Below are positions 17,725 to 25,771 of a stretch of DNA of 64,000 nucleotides, one piece after another. Both the position numbers and the translations under genes were made by a program. Location of the stretch: the NCBI RefSeq assembly GCF_004801305.1, contig NZ_SSOD01000001.1, positions 1 to 64,000 of the forward strand, written 5' to 3'. The stretch's first letter is position 1; each line of letters begins with the position of its first letter. The notes under the pieces are model-generated. The model was not told the DNA's origin and did no database searches. It was given only the letters and a program-made list of their open reading frames with translations. Origin of the DNA: Pseudothauera rhizosphaerae (GTDB taxonomy: Bacteria; Pseudomonadota; Gammaproteobacteria; Burkholderiales; Rhodocyclaceae).

Positions 17725-18915
17725 CTAACCGACCTGGCAGGCCAGTCCTTTCAGGTATTCGCCTTCGGGCACGGCCAGCCCCACCGGATGGTCGGCTGCG
17801 GCGGCCAGGCGGTGGATGATGCGTGCATCCACGCCGGCGTCGATGGCCGCCCCGGCGACGATCTTCTGGAACAGCTCCAGGCCGATCCCGCCCGAGCAGG
17901 AGTAGGTCATCAGGATGCCGCCCGGGTCGAGCAGGCGGAAACCCAGCAGGTTGATGTCCTTGTAGGCGCGCGCGGCGCGTTCCGCGTGGGCGGCCGAGGG
18001 CGCGAACTTGGGCGGGTCGAGCACGATCAGGTCGAACTTGCGTCCCTCGGCGCGCAGCGCGCGCAGGGCCTGGAACACGTCGTCCTCGCGCCATTCGGCG
18101 CGGCTGGCGTCGAGCCCGGGGTTGTGCGCGAGGTTGCGCTGCGCGATGGCGAGCGCGGGGCCGGAGGAGTCGATGGACAGCACCGAGGCCGCGCCGCCGG
18201 CCAGCGCCTGCAGCGAGAAGCCGCCGGTGTAGCAGAAGCAGTTGAGCACCCGCCGCCCGGCAGCCAGCCGCCCGGTGAGCAGGCGATTGTCGCGCTGGTC
18301 CAGGTAGAAGCCGGTCTTGTGCCCGCCGACCACGTCCACCTCCATGACGACGCCGTTCTCCGCTATGGTGAGCGCCCCGGCGGGCAGTTCGCCATGCACG
18401 CAACCGGCCACCGGCGGCAGGCCTTCCAGCCCGCGCACGTCCGAATCCGAGCGCTCGTACACCGCGGCGCAGCCGGTGGCCTGCACCAACGCGCCGACGA
18501 TGGCCGCACGCCACTTGTCGGCGCCGGCACTGGTCAGTTGCAGCACGACGACTGCGCCGTAGCGGTCGGCGATGACGCCCGGCAGGCCGTCGGATTCGCC
18601 GTGGATCAGGCGCAGCCCCGCCTGCCCCGCGAGCAGCGGATGGGCGGCGCGGCGCGCCACGGCTTCGGCCACCTTGCGCTTGAAGAAGGCGTGGTCGATG
18701 GTGGCATCGGAGTCGAAGCTCCACACCCGCGCACGGATCTGCGATTCCGGCGACCAGGCGGCCTTCGCCAGCAGCCGTCCGTCGGCAGCGGCGACCTCCA
18801 CCGTGTCGCCGGGCCGGGCGCGGCCGTCGAGTTCCGCCACCGAACCGGCGAAGATCCACGGATGGCGGCGCAGCAGCGAACGCTCCTTGCCGGGCTTGAG
18901 AACGAGTCGGGCCAT
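17725..18915 (-). CDS. rlmI: Class I SAM-dependent rRNA methyltransferase (RlmI type)
   Basis: A 396-residue enzyme of the RlmI family, which makes 5-methylcytosine in 23S rRNA. An N-terminal PUA domain (MARLVLKPGKERSLLRRHPWIFAG) is followed by an EEHEE-like segment. A Rossmann methyltransferase comes next, with VLNCFCYTGGFSL and the catalytic-loop LDPPKFAPS. The target base is assumed from family membership. Neighbours give no further clue. Confidence 0.9.
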   Translation of the reverse strand: MARLVLKPGKERSLLRRHPWIFAGSVAELDGRARPGDTVEVAAADGRLLAKAAWSPESQIRARVWSFDSDATIDHAFFKRKVAEAVARRAAHPLLAGQAGLRLIHGESDGLPGVIADRYGAVVVLQLTSAGADKWRAAIVGALVQATGCAAVYERSDSDVRGLEGLPPVAGCVHGELPAGALTIAENGVVMEVDVVGGHKTGFYLDQRDNRLLTGRLAAGRRVLNCFCYTGGFSLQALAGGAASVLSIDSSGPALAIAQRNLAHNPGLDASRAEWREDDVFQALRALRAEGRKFDLIVLDPPKFAPSAAHAERAARAYKDINLLGFRLLDPGGILMTYSCSGGIGLELFQKIVAGAAIDAGVDARIIHRLAAAADHPVGLAVPEGEYLKGLACQVG

Positions 18916-18979
18916 TGGGGGTATGCGCGGGAGGGGAAAGGCCGCAGAGTCTACCGCCTTGCGCGGCGGCCGGCCACGT

Positions 18980-19201
18980 TCAGGCGCGGCGGATGTGGAT
19001 CGCCAGCATGTCGCGGCGCAGGCTCAGCAGGCTGCGCAGCGCTTCGACCACCGGGGCGGACAGGTTCCGCGTGGACTCGTCGTGGCGTTCCAGGCGGTCG
19101 AACAGGCCGTCGAAGTCGGCGCAATCGAAACCGGCATCCGCGCAGATGGCGAGAATCTCGCTCTCGAGAATCTGCACGATGCGGCGGGCCCGCGGCTCCA
19201 T
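18980..19201 (-). CDS. Small conserved-looking hypothetical protein
   Basis: A 73-residue, mostly helical, charged protein without membrane segment or cysteine motif (single C near 20 and 27). It lies 13 bp after the winged-helix regulator on the same strand and is probably co-transcribed with it. No family was recognised. It could be a partner or modulator of the regulator, but this is a guess from position only. Confidence 0.55.
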   Translation of the reverse strand: MEPRARRIVQILESEILAICADAGFDCADFDGLFDRLERHDESTRNLSAPVVEALRSLLSLRRDMLAIHIRRA

Positions 19202-19214
19202 GGCGCGGATCCCG

Positions 19215-19721
19215 TCACTTCATCAGGCGGCGTGCGCGATCGGCGATGGCCAGCAGTTCCGGCAGTTCGCGCGAACAGAGCAGTTCGCCGAACTTGGCCA
19301 GGGCGTCGGAACTGACGTAGAGGTGGCCGTTGTGGCGACGGTTGATCCAGCCCAGCTCGATCAGCCGCCCGATCTTGCGGCGGACCGTCTCGCGCGGCAG
19401 GCCGGTGGCGGCCGCGATCGAATAGGCATTGCAGGGGCGCAGGCTGCGGGTGTCGCAGGGGGCGTCGTCGTCCGGGTCCGGCATGCGCTCGACGAATTCC
19501 AGGCCGTTCTCGCGTTCGCCGAGATTGTGCAGGGCGATCTCGCCGAGCAGGATGGGAAGCAGAATGTCGCGTTCGAACTCGTCGAAGGTGCGCTTGAGGT
19601 TGCGCACCTGGTAGCGCGCCAGCAGCAGCGCCACGGAGCGCAGGGTGCGCTGCGTCTCGTGCCGGGCTGCCTCTTCTGCATCGCCGTCTGCGCGGCCTGT
19701 CGGGGTCACTGCCGTTGTCAT
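19215..19721 (-). CDS. Winged-helix transcriptional regulator
   Basis: A 168-residue protein. The middle is helical and acidic. The C-terminal part (about 95-145) reads as a winged helix: CNAYSIAAATGLPRETVRR is the recognition-helix region and GWINRRHNGHLYVS the wing. This resembles MarR/Crp-type DNA-binding domains, without a recognisable ligand domain. The upstream gap (19722-19889) contains its promoter region. Its target is unknown; the adjoining 73-residue gene is the only likely operon partner. Confidence 0.7.
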   Translation of the reverse strand: MTTAVTPTGRADGDAEEAARHETQRTLRSVALLLARYQVRNLKRTFDEFERDILLPILLGEIALHNLGERENGLEFVERMPDPDDDAPCDTRSLRPCNAYSIAAATGLPRETVRRKIGRLIELGWINRRHNGHLYVSSDALAKFGELLCSRELPELLAIADRARRLMK

Positions 19722-19826
19722 TTTGCTTCGCTTCCTCGCCCCGTATACGGGGCCTCCCGGCTAGCACTGTTTTCGTTACTTGCAGCGAGAATACCGTACC
19801 GCCATAAGCATCGCTTGATTTTCAAT

Positions 19827-19839
19827 CCCCAAAATGGGG
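19827..19839. terminator. Weak stem-loop downstream of xerC
   Basis: CCCC-AAAAT-GGGG (19827-19839) lies in an AT-richer patch of the gap after the xerC stop. The stem is only 4 bp, so termination activity is uncertain. It is recorded because it is the only candidate 3' structure for the acyltransferase-dapF-xerC operon. Confidence 0.3.
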
Positions 19840-19889
19840 CGCTTTATGAAAGATAGAACATGCCGCGGCCGGCTGCACGTCCTAAGCAC

Positions 19890-20774
19890 TCAGCGCTTGC
19901 GCGCCCGCGGGTGGGCTGCGTCGTAGACTTTCGCCAGATGCTGGAAATCCAGATGGGTATAGACCTGCGTGCTCTGGATGCTGGCATGCCCCAGCAGTTC
20001 CTGCACCGCGCGCAAATCGCCGCTGGACTGCAGCATGTGGCTGGCGAAGCTGTGGCGCAGCATGTGGGGATGCACATGCACGCCCAGGCCGCAGTCCTGC
20101 GCCCAGCGCGCCAGGCGCGAACGGATCGCGCCGGGGCTGAGCCGCCCGCCGCGTCGGCTGACGAAGAGTGCCGGTTCGTCCGCTGCGGCCACGGCGGGGC
20201 GCAGCGCCAGCCACTCGCGCAGCGCGGCCACCGCCTTGCTGCCGACCGGCACGCTGCGCGTCTTGTTGCGCTTGCCGGTCACGGTGAGCAGGCCTTCGTC
20301 CAGATCGGCGGCGATGGCGGCATCCAGCGCGGCCAGCTCCGCCAGGCGCAGGCCGGAGGAATAGAACAGTTCGAACATCGCCCGGTCGCGGACCATCAGT
20401 TCGCCCGCGTCCGGCTCGGCGTCGAGCAGGGCCTGGGCCTGGTCGGGCGACAGGGCCTTGGGCAGGGTCTTGGGGGCACGCGGCGCACGCACGCCCTCGG
20501 CCGGGTTGGCGGCGAGCCCGCGCTGGCGCACCAGCCAGCGGAACAGGCCGCGCCAGGCCGACAGCCGGCGCGCGATGGAGCGCCCGCCCAGCCCCTCCCC
20601 GTGCAGGCGGGCGACGAAGCGGCGGATGTCGTGCTGGGCCAGAGTTTCCAACGTGCGGTCGCCGGCCAGGCGCTGCAGCGCTTCCAGGTCGCGGCGGTAG
20701 TTTTCCAGCGTCAGGCGTGCGGCGCGGCGCTGGCTGGCGAGCCAGCCGAGATAGGCCTCGACGCAGTCGGACAC
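19890..20774 (-). CDS. xerC: Tyrosine recombinase XerC
   Basis: A 294-residue XerC, which resolves chromosome dimers at dif together with XerD. The SAM-like N-terminal domain covers about 1-85. The catalytic residues are all visible: R in SSGLRLAEL, K in VTGKRNKTR, HMLRHSFASH, H in LLGHASI, and the tyrosine in STQVYTHLD. The start is a GTG at 20774, 19 bp after DUF484. The order dapF-DUF484-xerC is conserved in proteobacteria. Confidence 0.95.
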   Translation of the reverse strand: MSDCVEAYLGWLASQRRAARLTLENYRRDLEALQRLAGDRTLETLAQHDIRRFVARLHGEGLGGRSIARRLSAWRGLFRWLVRQRGLAANPAEGVRAPRAPKTLPKALSPDQAQALLDAEPDAGELMVRDRAMFELFYSSGLRLAELAALDAAIAADLDEGLLTVTGKRNKTRSVPVGSKAVAALREWLALRPAVAAADEPALFVSRRGGRLSPGAIRSRLARWAQDCGLGVHVHPHMLRHSFASHMLQSSGDLRAVQELLGHASIQSTQVYTHLDFQHLAKVYDAAHPRARKR

Positions 20775-20793
20775 GCGCTGCCCCGCCCGCCGC

Positions 20794-21444
20794 TCAGCCG
20801 AGCTGGCGGAGCAGCGCGGTGGACACCAAGTCGCCGATGCGCCCCAGGTAGAGCGTGCCCATGCCGGCGTAGAAGCGTTCCGGCTCCTCGCTGCCGAGCA
20901 CGAGCAGGCCGAACACCTGGGCGCCGCGGCGCAGGGGCACCAGCGCCACCGAACGCACGTGGGGCGCGGCCTCGCCGAACCAGCCCACCACCTCGATGTT
21001 GCCGGGCGCGCCGCAATAGGGCTGGTGCAGGTCGCCGGCGTAGAAGCGCGCGGCCTCGCTGACTTCGGCGAAATCCTCGTCGTCGTGGGTGATCACGCTG
21101 TTCCAGATGCGCAGCGCCACCCGCGGCACGGCGAAATCCTCGCGCATGTTGTGGAAGACGGCGTGGCGCAGGGTCTCGTAGTCGGGGGCTTCGAGCAGGG
21201 CGAGGCTGAAGCGGTGCACCTTCTCGCCAATCTCGTCGTTCTCCTCGCCGAAACTGATCAGTTCGGCGAGCTTGCCTTCGAGCTGGCGGATCTTGTCGCG
21301 CAGGGCATGCAACTGCCGCTCGGCCAGCGAGATGGCCTGTCCACCGTGGGGATGGGGCACGGTGAGTTCGGCGAACAGATCGCCGTGCTGGGCGAGAAAG
21401 TCCGGGTGCTGCTTGAGGTAGCTGGCGACGTCTTCGGGGTTCAT
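20794..21444 (-). CDS. DUF484 family GAF-like protein
   Basis: A 216-residue member of the DUF484 (YigA-like) family. It opens with the typical VASYLKQHPDFLAQHGDLFAEL, followed by a coiled-coil stretch and a GAF-like domain with FGLLVLGSEEPERFYAGMGTLYL near the end. The role is unknown; the gene is almost always next to dapF and xerC, as here. Predicted cytoplasmic. Confidence 0.92.
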   Translation of the reverse strand: MNPEDVASYLKQHPDFLAQHGDLFAELTVPHPHGGQAISLAERQLHALRDKIRQLEGKLAELISFGEENDEIGEKVHRFSLALLEAPDYETLRHAVFHNMREDFAVPRVALRIWNSVITHDDEDFAEVSEAARFYAGDLHQPYCGAPGNIEVVGWFGEAAPHVRSVALVPLRRGAQVFGLLVLGSEEPERFYAGMGTLYLGRIGDLVSTALLRQLG

Positions 21445-21496
21445 CGGAATCGGCTCCTGCGGGGCATGGCGCCTCGCGGCGCGGGGGATGTTGGGT

Positions 21497-22330
21497 TCAG
21501 GCGACTTCCAGCTCGCCCTCGAAAACCGTGACGGCTGGCCCGGTCATCATGACCGGCGTGCCCGGCCCGGCCCAGGCGATCTCCAGTTCGCCGCCGCGCG
21601 TCTCCACGCGCACCGGCGATTGCAGCAGGCCGCGCAGGATGCCGGCCACCACCGCGGTACAGGCGCCGGTGCCGCAGGCCAGCGTCTCGCCCGCGCCGCG
21701 CTCGTAGACGCGCAGGCGGATGTGGGAAGGGGACACCACCTGCATGAAACCGGCGTTGACCCGCGCGGGGAAGCGCGCGTGGTTTTCGATCAGCGGCCCC
21801 TGCGCGGCGACCGGGGCGGTATCCACGTCTGCCACTACCTGCACCGCGTGGGGGTTGCCCATGGACACCGCGGTGATGGGCACCGCCGTGCCGCCCACGT
21901 CGAGGGGCTGAACCACCGCGCCGGAGTCCGACACGAAGGGAATGCGCGCCGGCTCCAGCACCGGCACGCCCATGTCCACGGTGACCAGGCCGTTGCCCTC
22001 CAGGCGCGGGGCGATGATGCCGGAGCGGGTCTCGACGCGGATCTCGCGCTTGTCCGTCAGGCCCTTCTCATGCACGAAGCGCACGAAGCAGCGCGCGCCG
22101 TTGCCGCACTGCTCCACCTCGCCGCCGTCGGCGTTGAAGATGCGGTAGCGGAAATCGACCCCGGCGCCGCTCGGCGGCTCCACCACCAGCAACTGGTCGC
22201 AGCCCACGCCGAAATGGCGGTCGGCGATCGCCCGCACCCGCTCCGGGGTCAGTTCGACCGGCGCGCGGGTGGCGTCGATGACCACGAAGTCGTTGCCGAG
22301 GCCGTGCATCTTGGTGAAGCGCAGTCGCAT
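21497..22330 (-). CDS. dapF: Diaminopimelate epimerase
   Basis: A 277-residue DapF, which converts LL- to meso-diaminopimelate for lysine and peptidoglycan synthesis. Both catalytic cysteines are in place, in [10 protein letters not shown] and [11 protein letters not shown]. The start at 22330 ([15 protein letters not shown]) matches the family; the frame continues 25 codons upstream into non-homologous sequence. It lies 75 bp after the acyltransferase genes. Confidence 0.96.
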   Translation of the reverse strand: MRLRFTKMHGLGNDFVVIDATRAPVELTPERVRAIADRHFGVGCDQLLVVEPPSGAGVDFRYRIFNADGGEVEQCGNGARCFVRFVHEKGLTDKREIRVETRSGIIAPRLEGNGLVTVDMGVPVLEPARIPFVSDSGAVVQPLDVGGTAVPITAVSMGNPHAVQVVADVDTAPVAAQGPLIENHARFPARVNAGFMQVVSPSHIRLRVYERGAGETLACGTGACTAVVAGILRGLLQSPVRVETRGGELEIAWAGPGTPVMMTGPAVTVFEGELEVA

Positions 22331-22405
22331 GAAGGGGGCATCCGGGGAAAGTCCGACCGGGAATTCTCCTCCAGCGGCTGCGCCGCGTCCACCGGCGCGC
22401 TCCAC

Positions 22406-23329
22406 TCAGTAAGGGCGCGGTTCGCCCGGCGGGCGGGTCTTGAAGCGGCGGTGCACCCAGTAGTACTGCTCGGGCATGCTGCGCACCGCGTCTTCGATCC
22501 AGCGGTTCATGCGCAGGGTGTCGGCTTCCACGTCCCCCGACGGGAAATCCGCCCACGCTTCGCCGAACTCCACCACATAGCCCTGCCCGCCGGGCAGCAT
22601 GCGGGTGAGGACCGGCACCACGGCCGCGCCGGCCAGGCGCGCCAGACGAGGCAGGCCGGTGATGGTGGCCGCGGGCACGCCGAAGAAGGGCACGAAGATG
22701 GAATCCCGGCCGCGGTAGTCCATGTCCGGCAGGTAGTAGAACGGCCGCCCCGCCTTCATCGCCTTGACCGTGGGGCGCGCGCCGTCCTCGCGGGCAAGCA
22801 GTTGCTGGTCGCCGAAGCGGCTGCGCCCGTGCAGGAACCAGCGGTCGAAGACCGGGTTGCGCTGCCGGGCGTAGATGCTCACGGAGTCGAAGTCCATGGC
22901 GATGCGCGAGCCGCCCATGTCCAGACCGATGAAGTGGGGCGCCAGCATGATCACCGGCCTGCCGGCATCCAGCAGGCTGCGCATGCGTTCGGCACCGTCC
23001 AAGCGCACTAGGCGCTGCAGCAGCGCCTGTGGTGCCCACCACAGCAGGCTGCGTTCGAGCAGACTGCGCCCCAGGGCGTGGAAATGGCGACGCGCCAACG
23101 CCCGGCGCGCGGCGTCGTCGAGCGCCGGGAAGCACAGCCGCAGATTGGTCAGCACCACGTGGCGGCGCTCACCGGCGAAACGGAACAGCAGTTCGCCCAG
23201 GGCGACCCCCAGCGCCGCGAGCACCGGCAGCGGCAACCAGTGCAGCAGCCACAGCCCGGCCACGCCCGCGTGGCTCGCCAGCCGCCCGATTGCGCTCATG
23301 TCGCGTTTCCTGCGCTTGCGCCTGCTCAT
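22406..23329 (-). CDS. LpxL/HtrB-type lysophospholipid acyltransferase
   Basis: A 307-residue membrane-anchored acyltransferase of the lipid A late-acylation family. An N-terminal hydrophobic segment is followed by the catalytic HX4D motif (PHFIGLD). GRPFYYLPDMDYRGRDSIFVPFFG is the typical second block (motif spans about 185-210). It probably adds a secondary acyl chain to lipid A. The start at 23329 overlaps the stop of the upstream paralogue (ATGA); MSAIG at 23299 is an alternative start 10 codons in. Confidence 0.87.
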   Translation of the reverse strand: MSRRKRRKRDMSAIGRLASHAGVAGLWLLHWLPLPVLAALGVALGELLFRFAGERRHVVLTNLRLCFPALDDAARRALARRHFHALGRSLLERSLLWWAPQALLQRLVRLDGAERMRSLLDAGRPVIMLAPHFIGLDMGGSRIAMDFDSVSIYARQRNPVFDRWFLHGRSRFGDQQLLAREDGARPTVKAMKAGRPFYYLPDMDYRGRDSIFVPFFGVPAATITGLPRLARLAGAAVVPVLTRMLPGGQGYVVEFGEAWADFPSGDVEADTLRMNRWIEDAVRSMPEQYYWVHRRFKTRPPGEPRPY

Positions 23330-24198
23330 GCTTCCTCCGCGGCCGGGACATCCGGCGCCGACACGCCCTTGGGGCGCTTGTAGCGGTCGTAGCCCCACAG
23401 GTATTGCGCCGGGCAGGCCAGGATGAGCCGCTCGATGTCGCGGTTGATGGCGGCACAGCGTTCCTCCGGCGTTCCGGCGAGCGCTTCGTTCCCCTCGCTG
23501 AAGCGCAGCACGTAGCCTTCGCCCCGCGGCAGGCGCTCGGCCCACACGTAGATCACCGCCACGTCGCGGACTTCGGCCAGGCGCGCAGCCAGCGTCATGG
23601 TCCATGCCGGACGGCCGAAGAACGGTGCCCACACGCCTTCGCCGACGCCGGGCGCCTGGTCGGGCAGCATGCCCACCGCCTCGCGGCTGCGCAGGGTCTT
23701 GACCAGCTTGCGCACGCCGGACAGGTCGGCCGGCGCCGTACGCATCTGCCCGCGCGCGCGCCCGGCCTCCATCAGCGGCTGCAGCACGGCCTTGCGCGGC
23801 GGGCGATACAGCACGGTGATCGGCGTACGGCTGGCGATGAACTGGGCGGTGATCTCGAAGCAGCCGAGATGCGGAGTCAGGAACAGCAGACCGCGCCCTT
23901 CGGCCAGCGCCGCCTCGGCCAGTTCCCAGCCTTCCACGCGATGTACGGCGGCCACCACCTCGGCGGCCGGACGCAACCATACCCAGGGCAGTTCCAGCGC
24001 CTGGCGGCCAGCTTCGCGCGCGGCCTCGCCGATCAGCGCGGGGTCGTCGCGGCCCACGGCCCGCGCCAGGTTGGCCCGCAGGCGGCGGCGGTAGCTCGCA
24101 TCGCAGCGCAGGACCAGCCACCCGGCCCATCCGCCGAGGAGGTGCAGCCAGCGCAAAGGCAGGCGGGACAGGACGCGGAACAGGAAGTGCATGAACAC
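23326..24198 (-). CDS. LpxL/HtrB-type acyltransferase, second paralogue
   Basis: A 290-residue paralogue of the downstream gene. It has the same N-terminal anchor (LRWLHLLGGWAGWLVLR) and the motif PHLGCFE, in which the acidic residue of HX4D/E is glutamate. LPDQAPGVGEGVWAPFFG is the second block. Two successive acyltransferases suggest two distinct late acylations of lipid A. This is the first gene of the minus-strand operon running to xerC; it is divergent from metK. Confidence 0.87.
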   Translation of the reverse strand: MFMHFLFRVLSRLPLRWLHLLGGWAGWLVLRCDASYRRRLRANLARAVGRDDPALIGEAAREAGRQALELPWVWLRPAAEVVAAVHRVEGWELAEAALAEGRGLLFLTPHLGCFEITAQFIASRTPITVLYRPPRKAVLQPLMEAGRARGQMRTAPADLSGVRKLVKTLRSREAVGMLPDQAPGVGEGVWAPFFGRPAWTMTLAARLAEVRDVAVIYVWAERLPRGEGYVLRFSEGNEALAGTPEERCAAINRDIERLILACPAQYLWGYDRYKRPKGVSAPDVPAAEEA

Positions 24199-24217
24199 GG
24201 GCGACGAGCGGACGAGT

Positions 24218-24245
24218 TTGACCGCCTGGACTCAAAGCTTATAAT
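24218..24245 (+). promoter_or_regulatory. Sigma-70 promoter of metK
   Basis: TTGACC at 24218-24223, a 16-bp spacer, and a perfect TATAAT at 24240-24245. It is the strongest sigma-70-like promoter noticed in the window. Transcription would begin near 24252, about 147 nt before the metK start, leaving a long leader. Confidence 0.85.
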
Positions 24246-24251
24246 TATCGC

Positions 24252-24398
24252 CCAGCCGCCGAGTTAATACGACAACTTGCAGGGCGGCCGCCGGGACACC
24301 GGTACAGAAATACTGCTAAAGCGTCAGCTGCTCGTGAAATCCCCGGAGCCGGCTGCAACGCCAGAAGCCCGGGGATTTTCCTTTGCAGGAGCAGCAGC
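24252..24398 (+). promoter_or_regulatory. Structured metK leader with terminator-like hairpin
   Basis: The 147-nt leader can form GCCGCC/GGCGGC pairing near its 5' end. It also contains a strong hairpin with arms AAATCCCCGG (24337-24346) and CCGGGGATTT (24369-24378) around a 22-nt loop, followed by TCCTTTG. An alternative pairing of CAGC-CTC near 24326-24333 with GAG-GCTG near 24346-24354 would enclose the left arm of that hairpin and so exclude it. This looks like an attenuator or riboswitch expression platform. No known SAM riboswitch class was recognised by eye. The metK ribosome site GCAGGAG follows directly. Confidence 0.55.
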
Positions 24399-25565
24399 AT
24401 GTCCAACGAATTCCTCTTCACCTCCGAATCGGTCTCGGAAGGCCACCCGGACAAGGTCGCCGATCAGATCTCCGACGGCGTGCTCGACGCCATCCTGGCC
24501 GACGACCCCAAGGCGCGCGTGGCCTGCGAGACGCTGGTGTCCACCGGCCTGGTGGTCATCTCCGGTGAAATCACCACCACCGCCCACCCCAACTACCGCG
24601 AGATCGCCCAGGACGTGGTGCGCCGCATCGGCTACGACAACTCCGACATCGGCTTCGACTACAAGAGCTGCGCGGTGCTGGCGGCCATCAACCGCCAGTC
24701 CTCCGACATCGCCCAGGGCGTGAACGAAGGCGAAGGGCTGGATCTGGACCAGGGCGCCGGCGACCAGGGTCTGATGTTCGGCTTCGCCACCAACGAGACC
24801 CCCAGCCTGATGCCGCTGCCCATCTACTATGCGCACCGCATCATGCAGCGCCAGGCCGAGGTGCGCAAGGACGGGCGCTTGCCCTGGCTGCGCCCGGACG
24901 CCAAGAGCCAGCTCACGGTGAAGTACGTGGACGGCAAGCCGGTGGCGGTGGACACCGTGGTGGTGTCTACCCAGCACAACCCGGAAGTCTCCCACGCCCA
25001 GATCACGGAGGCGGTGATCGAGGAGATCATCAAGCCGGTGCTGCCCAAGGAACTGATCCGCGGCGAGGTGCGTTATCTCATCAACCCCACCGGCCGCTTC
25101 GTCATCGGCGGCCCGCACGGCGACTGCGGCCTGACCGGGCGCAAGATCATCGTCGACACCTACGGCGGCGCGGCCCACCACGGCGGCGGCGCGTTCTCCG
25201 GCAAGGACCCCTCCAAGGTGGACCGCTCGGCCGCCTACGCCGGCCGCTACGTGGCCAAGAACGTGGTCGCCGCCGGCCTCGCGGACAAGTGCGAGGTGCA
25301 GGTTGCCTACGCCATCGGCGTGGCCAAACCGGTGAGCCTGATGGTGAACACCTTCGGCACCGGCAAGGTCAGCGACGAGAAGATCGTCGAACTGATCCGC
25401 GCCCACTTCGATCTGCGCCCCAAGGCCATCATCCAGACGCTCGACCTGCTGCGCCCGATCTACTCCAAGACCGCTGCCTACGGCCACTTCGGCCGCGACG
25501 AGCCGGAATTCACCTGGGAGCAGACGGACAAGGCAGCCGCCCTCAGGGCCGCCGCCGGGCTCTGA
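24399..25565 (+). CDS. metK: S-adenosylmethionine synthetase
   Basis: A 388-residue MetK, which makes SAM from methionine and ATP. The landmarks are GHPDK at 15-19, [13 protein letters not shown], and [19 protein letters not shown] near residue 265. Length is normal. It heads the methyl-cycle block metK-ahcY-tlyA-metF, in which SAM is made, used, and its product SAH removed. Expression is probably set by the promoter and leader upstream. Confidence 0.98.
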   Translation: MSNEFLFTSESVSEGHPDKVADQISDGVLDAILADDPKARVACETLVSTGLVVISGEITTTAHPNYREIAQDVVRRIGYDNSDIGFDYKSCAVLAAINRQSSDIAQGVNEGEGLDLDQGAGDQGLMFGFATNETPSLMPLPIYYAHRIMQRQAEVRKDGRLPWLRPDAKSQLTVKYVDGKPVAVDTVVVSTQHNPEVSHAQITEAVIEEIIKPVLPKELIRGEVRYLINPTGRFVIGGPHGDCGLTGRKIIVDTYGGAAHHGGGAFSGKDPSKVDRSAAYAGRYVAKNVVAAGLADKCEVQVAYAIGVAKPVSLMVNTFGTGKVSDEKIVELIRAHFDLRPKAIIQTLDLLRPIYSKTAAYGHFGRDEPEFTWEQTDKAAALRAAAGL

Positions 25566-25583
25566 GCCTTCGGCGGACGGTCC

Positions 25584-25612
25584 GCGGCGCGGGGCGAGAC
25601 GTCCCGCGCCGC
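25584..25612 (+). terminator. GC-rich hairpin after metK
   Basis: Ten perfectly paired bases (25584-25593 with 25603-25612) around a 9-nt loop, 18 bp after the metK stop. There is no T tract, so it may slow or end transcription weakly. It also overlaps the expected -35 region of the ahcY promoter. Confidence 0.5.
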
Positions 25613-25619
25613 TTGCGGC

Positions 25620-25625
25620 TATAAT
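25620..25625 (+). promoter_or_regulatory. -10 box of the ahcY promoter
   Basis: A perfect TATAAT lies 9 bp before the SAH aptamer, the right distance for the transcript to begin at or just before the first aptamer helix. No good -35 was found. Confidence 0.65.
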
Positions 25626-25634
25626 CCGCCCCAA

Positions 25635-25692
25635 CCGAGGAGCGCTGCGAGACATCCGTCCCAGGCTCGGTCCTTTCAGAACCGCGCTCACC
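25635..25692 (+). ncRNA. SAH riboswitch aptamer upstream of ahcY
   Basis: The aptamer begins CCGAGGAGCGCTGCGA (25635-25650), continues with CCCAGGCTCGG (25660-25670), and ends GCGCTCACC (25684-25692). These are the conserved blocks of the S-adenosylhomocysteine riboswitch, in the right order and spacing; CCGAG pairs with CTCGG, and the 3' GCGC pairs back to AGCGCT. Known members turn ahcY on when SAH builds up. Location directly upstream of ahcY fits exactly. Confidence 0.9.
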
Positions 25693-25726
25693 TTAACCCG
25701 TGCCGGGCACGGGGTAGCGAGGTGAG
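25687..25726 (+). promoter_or_regulatory. Expression platform of the SAH riboswitch
   Basis: CTCACCT (25687-25693), the last strand of the aptamer, is perfectly complementary to AGGTGAG (25720-25726). A 7-bp hairpin (25697-25703 with 25707-25713) lies between them. Without SAH the aptamer strand can pair with AGGTGAG; with SAH bound it cannot. The ahcY ribosome site lies some 30 nt further on, so the way this switch reaches translation or termination is not settled by the sequence. Confidence 0.55.
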
Positions 25727-25771
25727 ACCACCGCAGCACCCCCTCCCGGCCACACGTTCAAGGATTACGAC

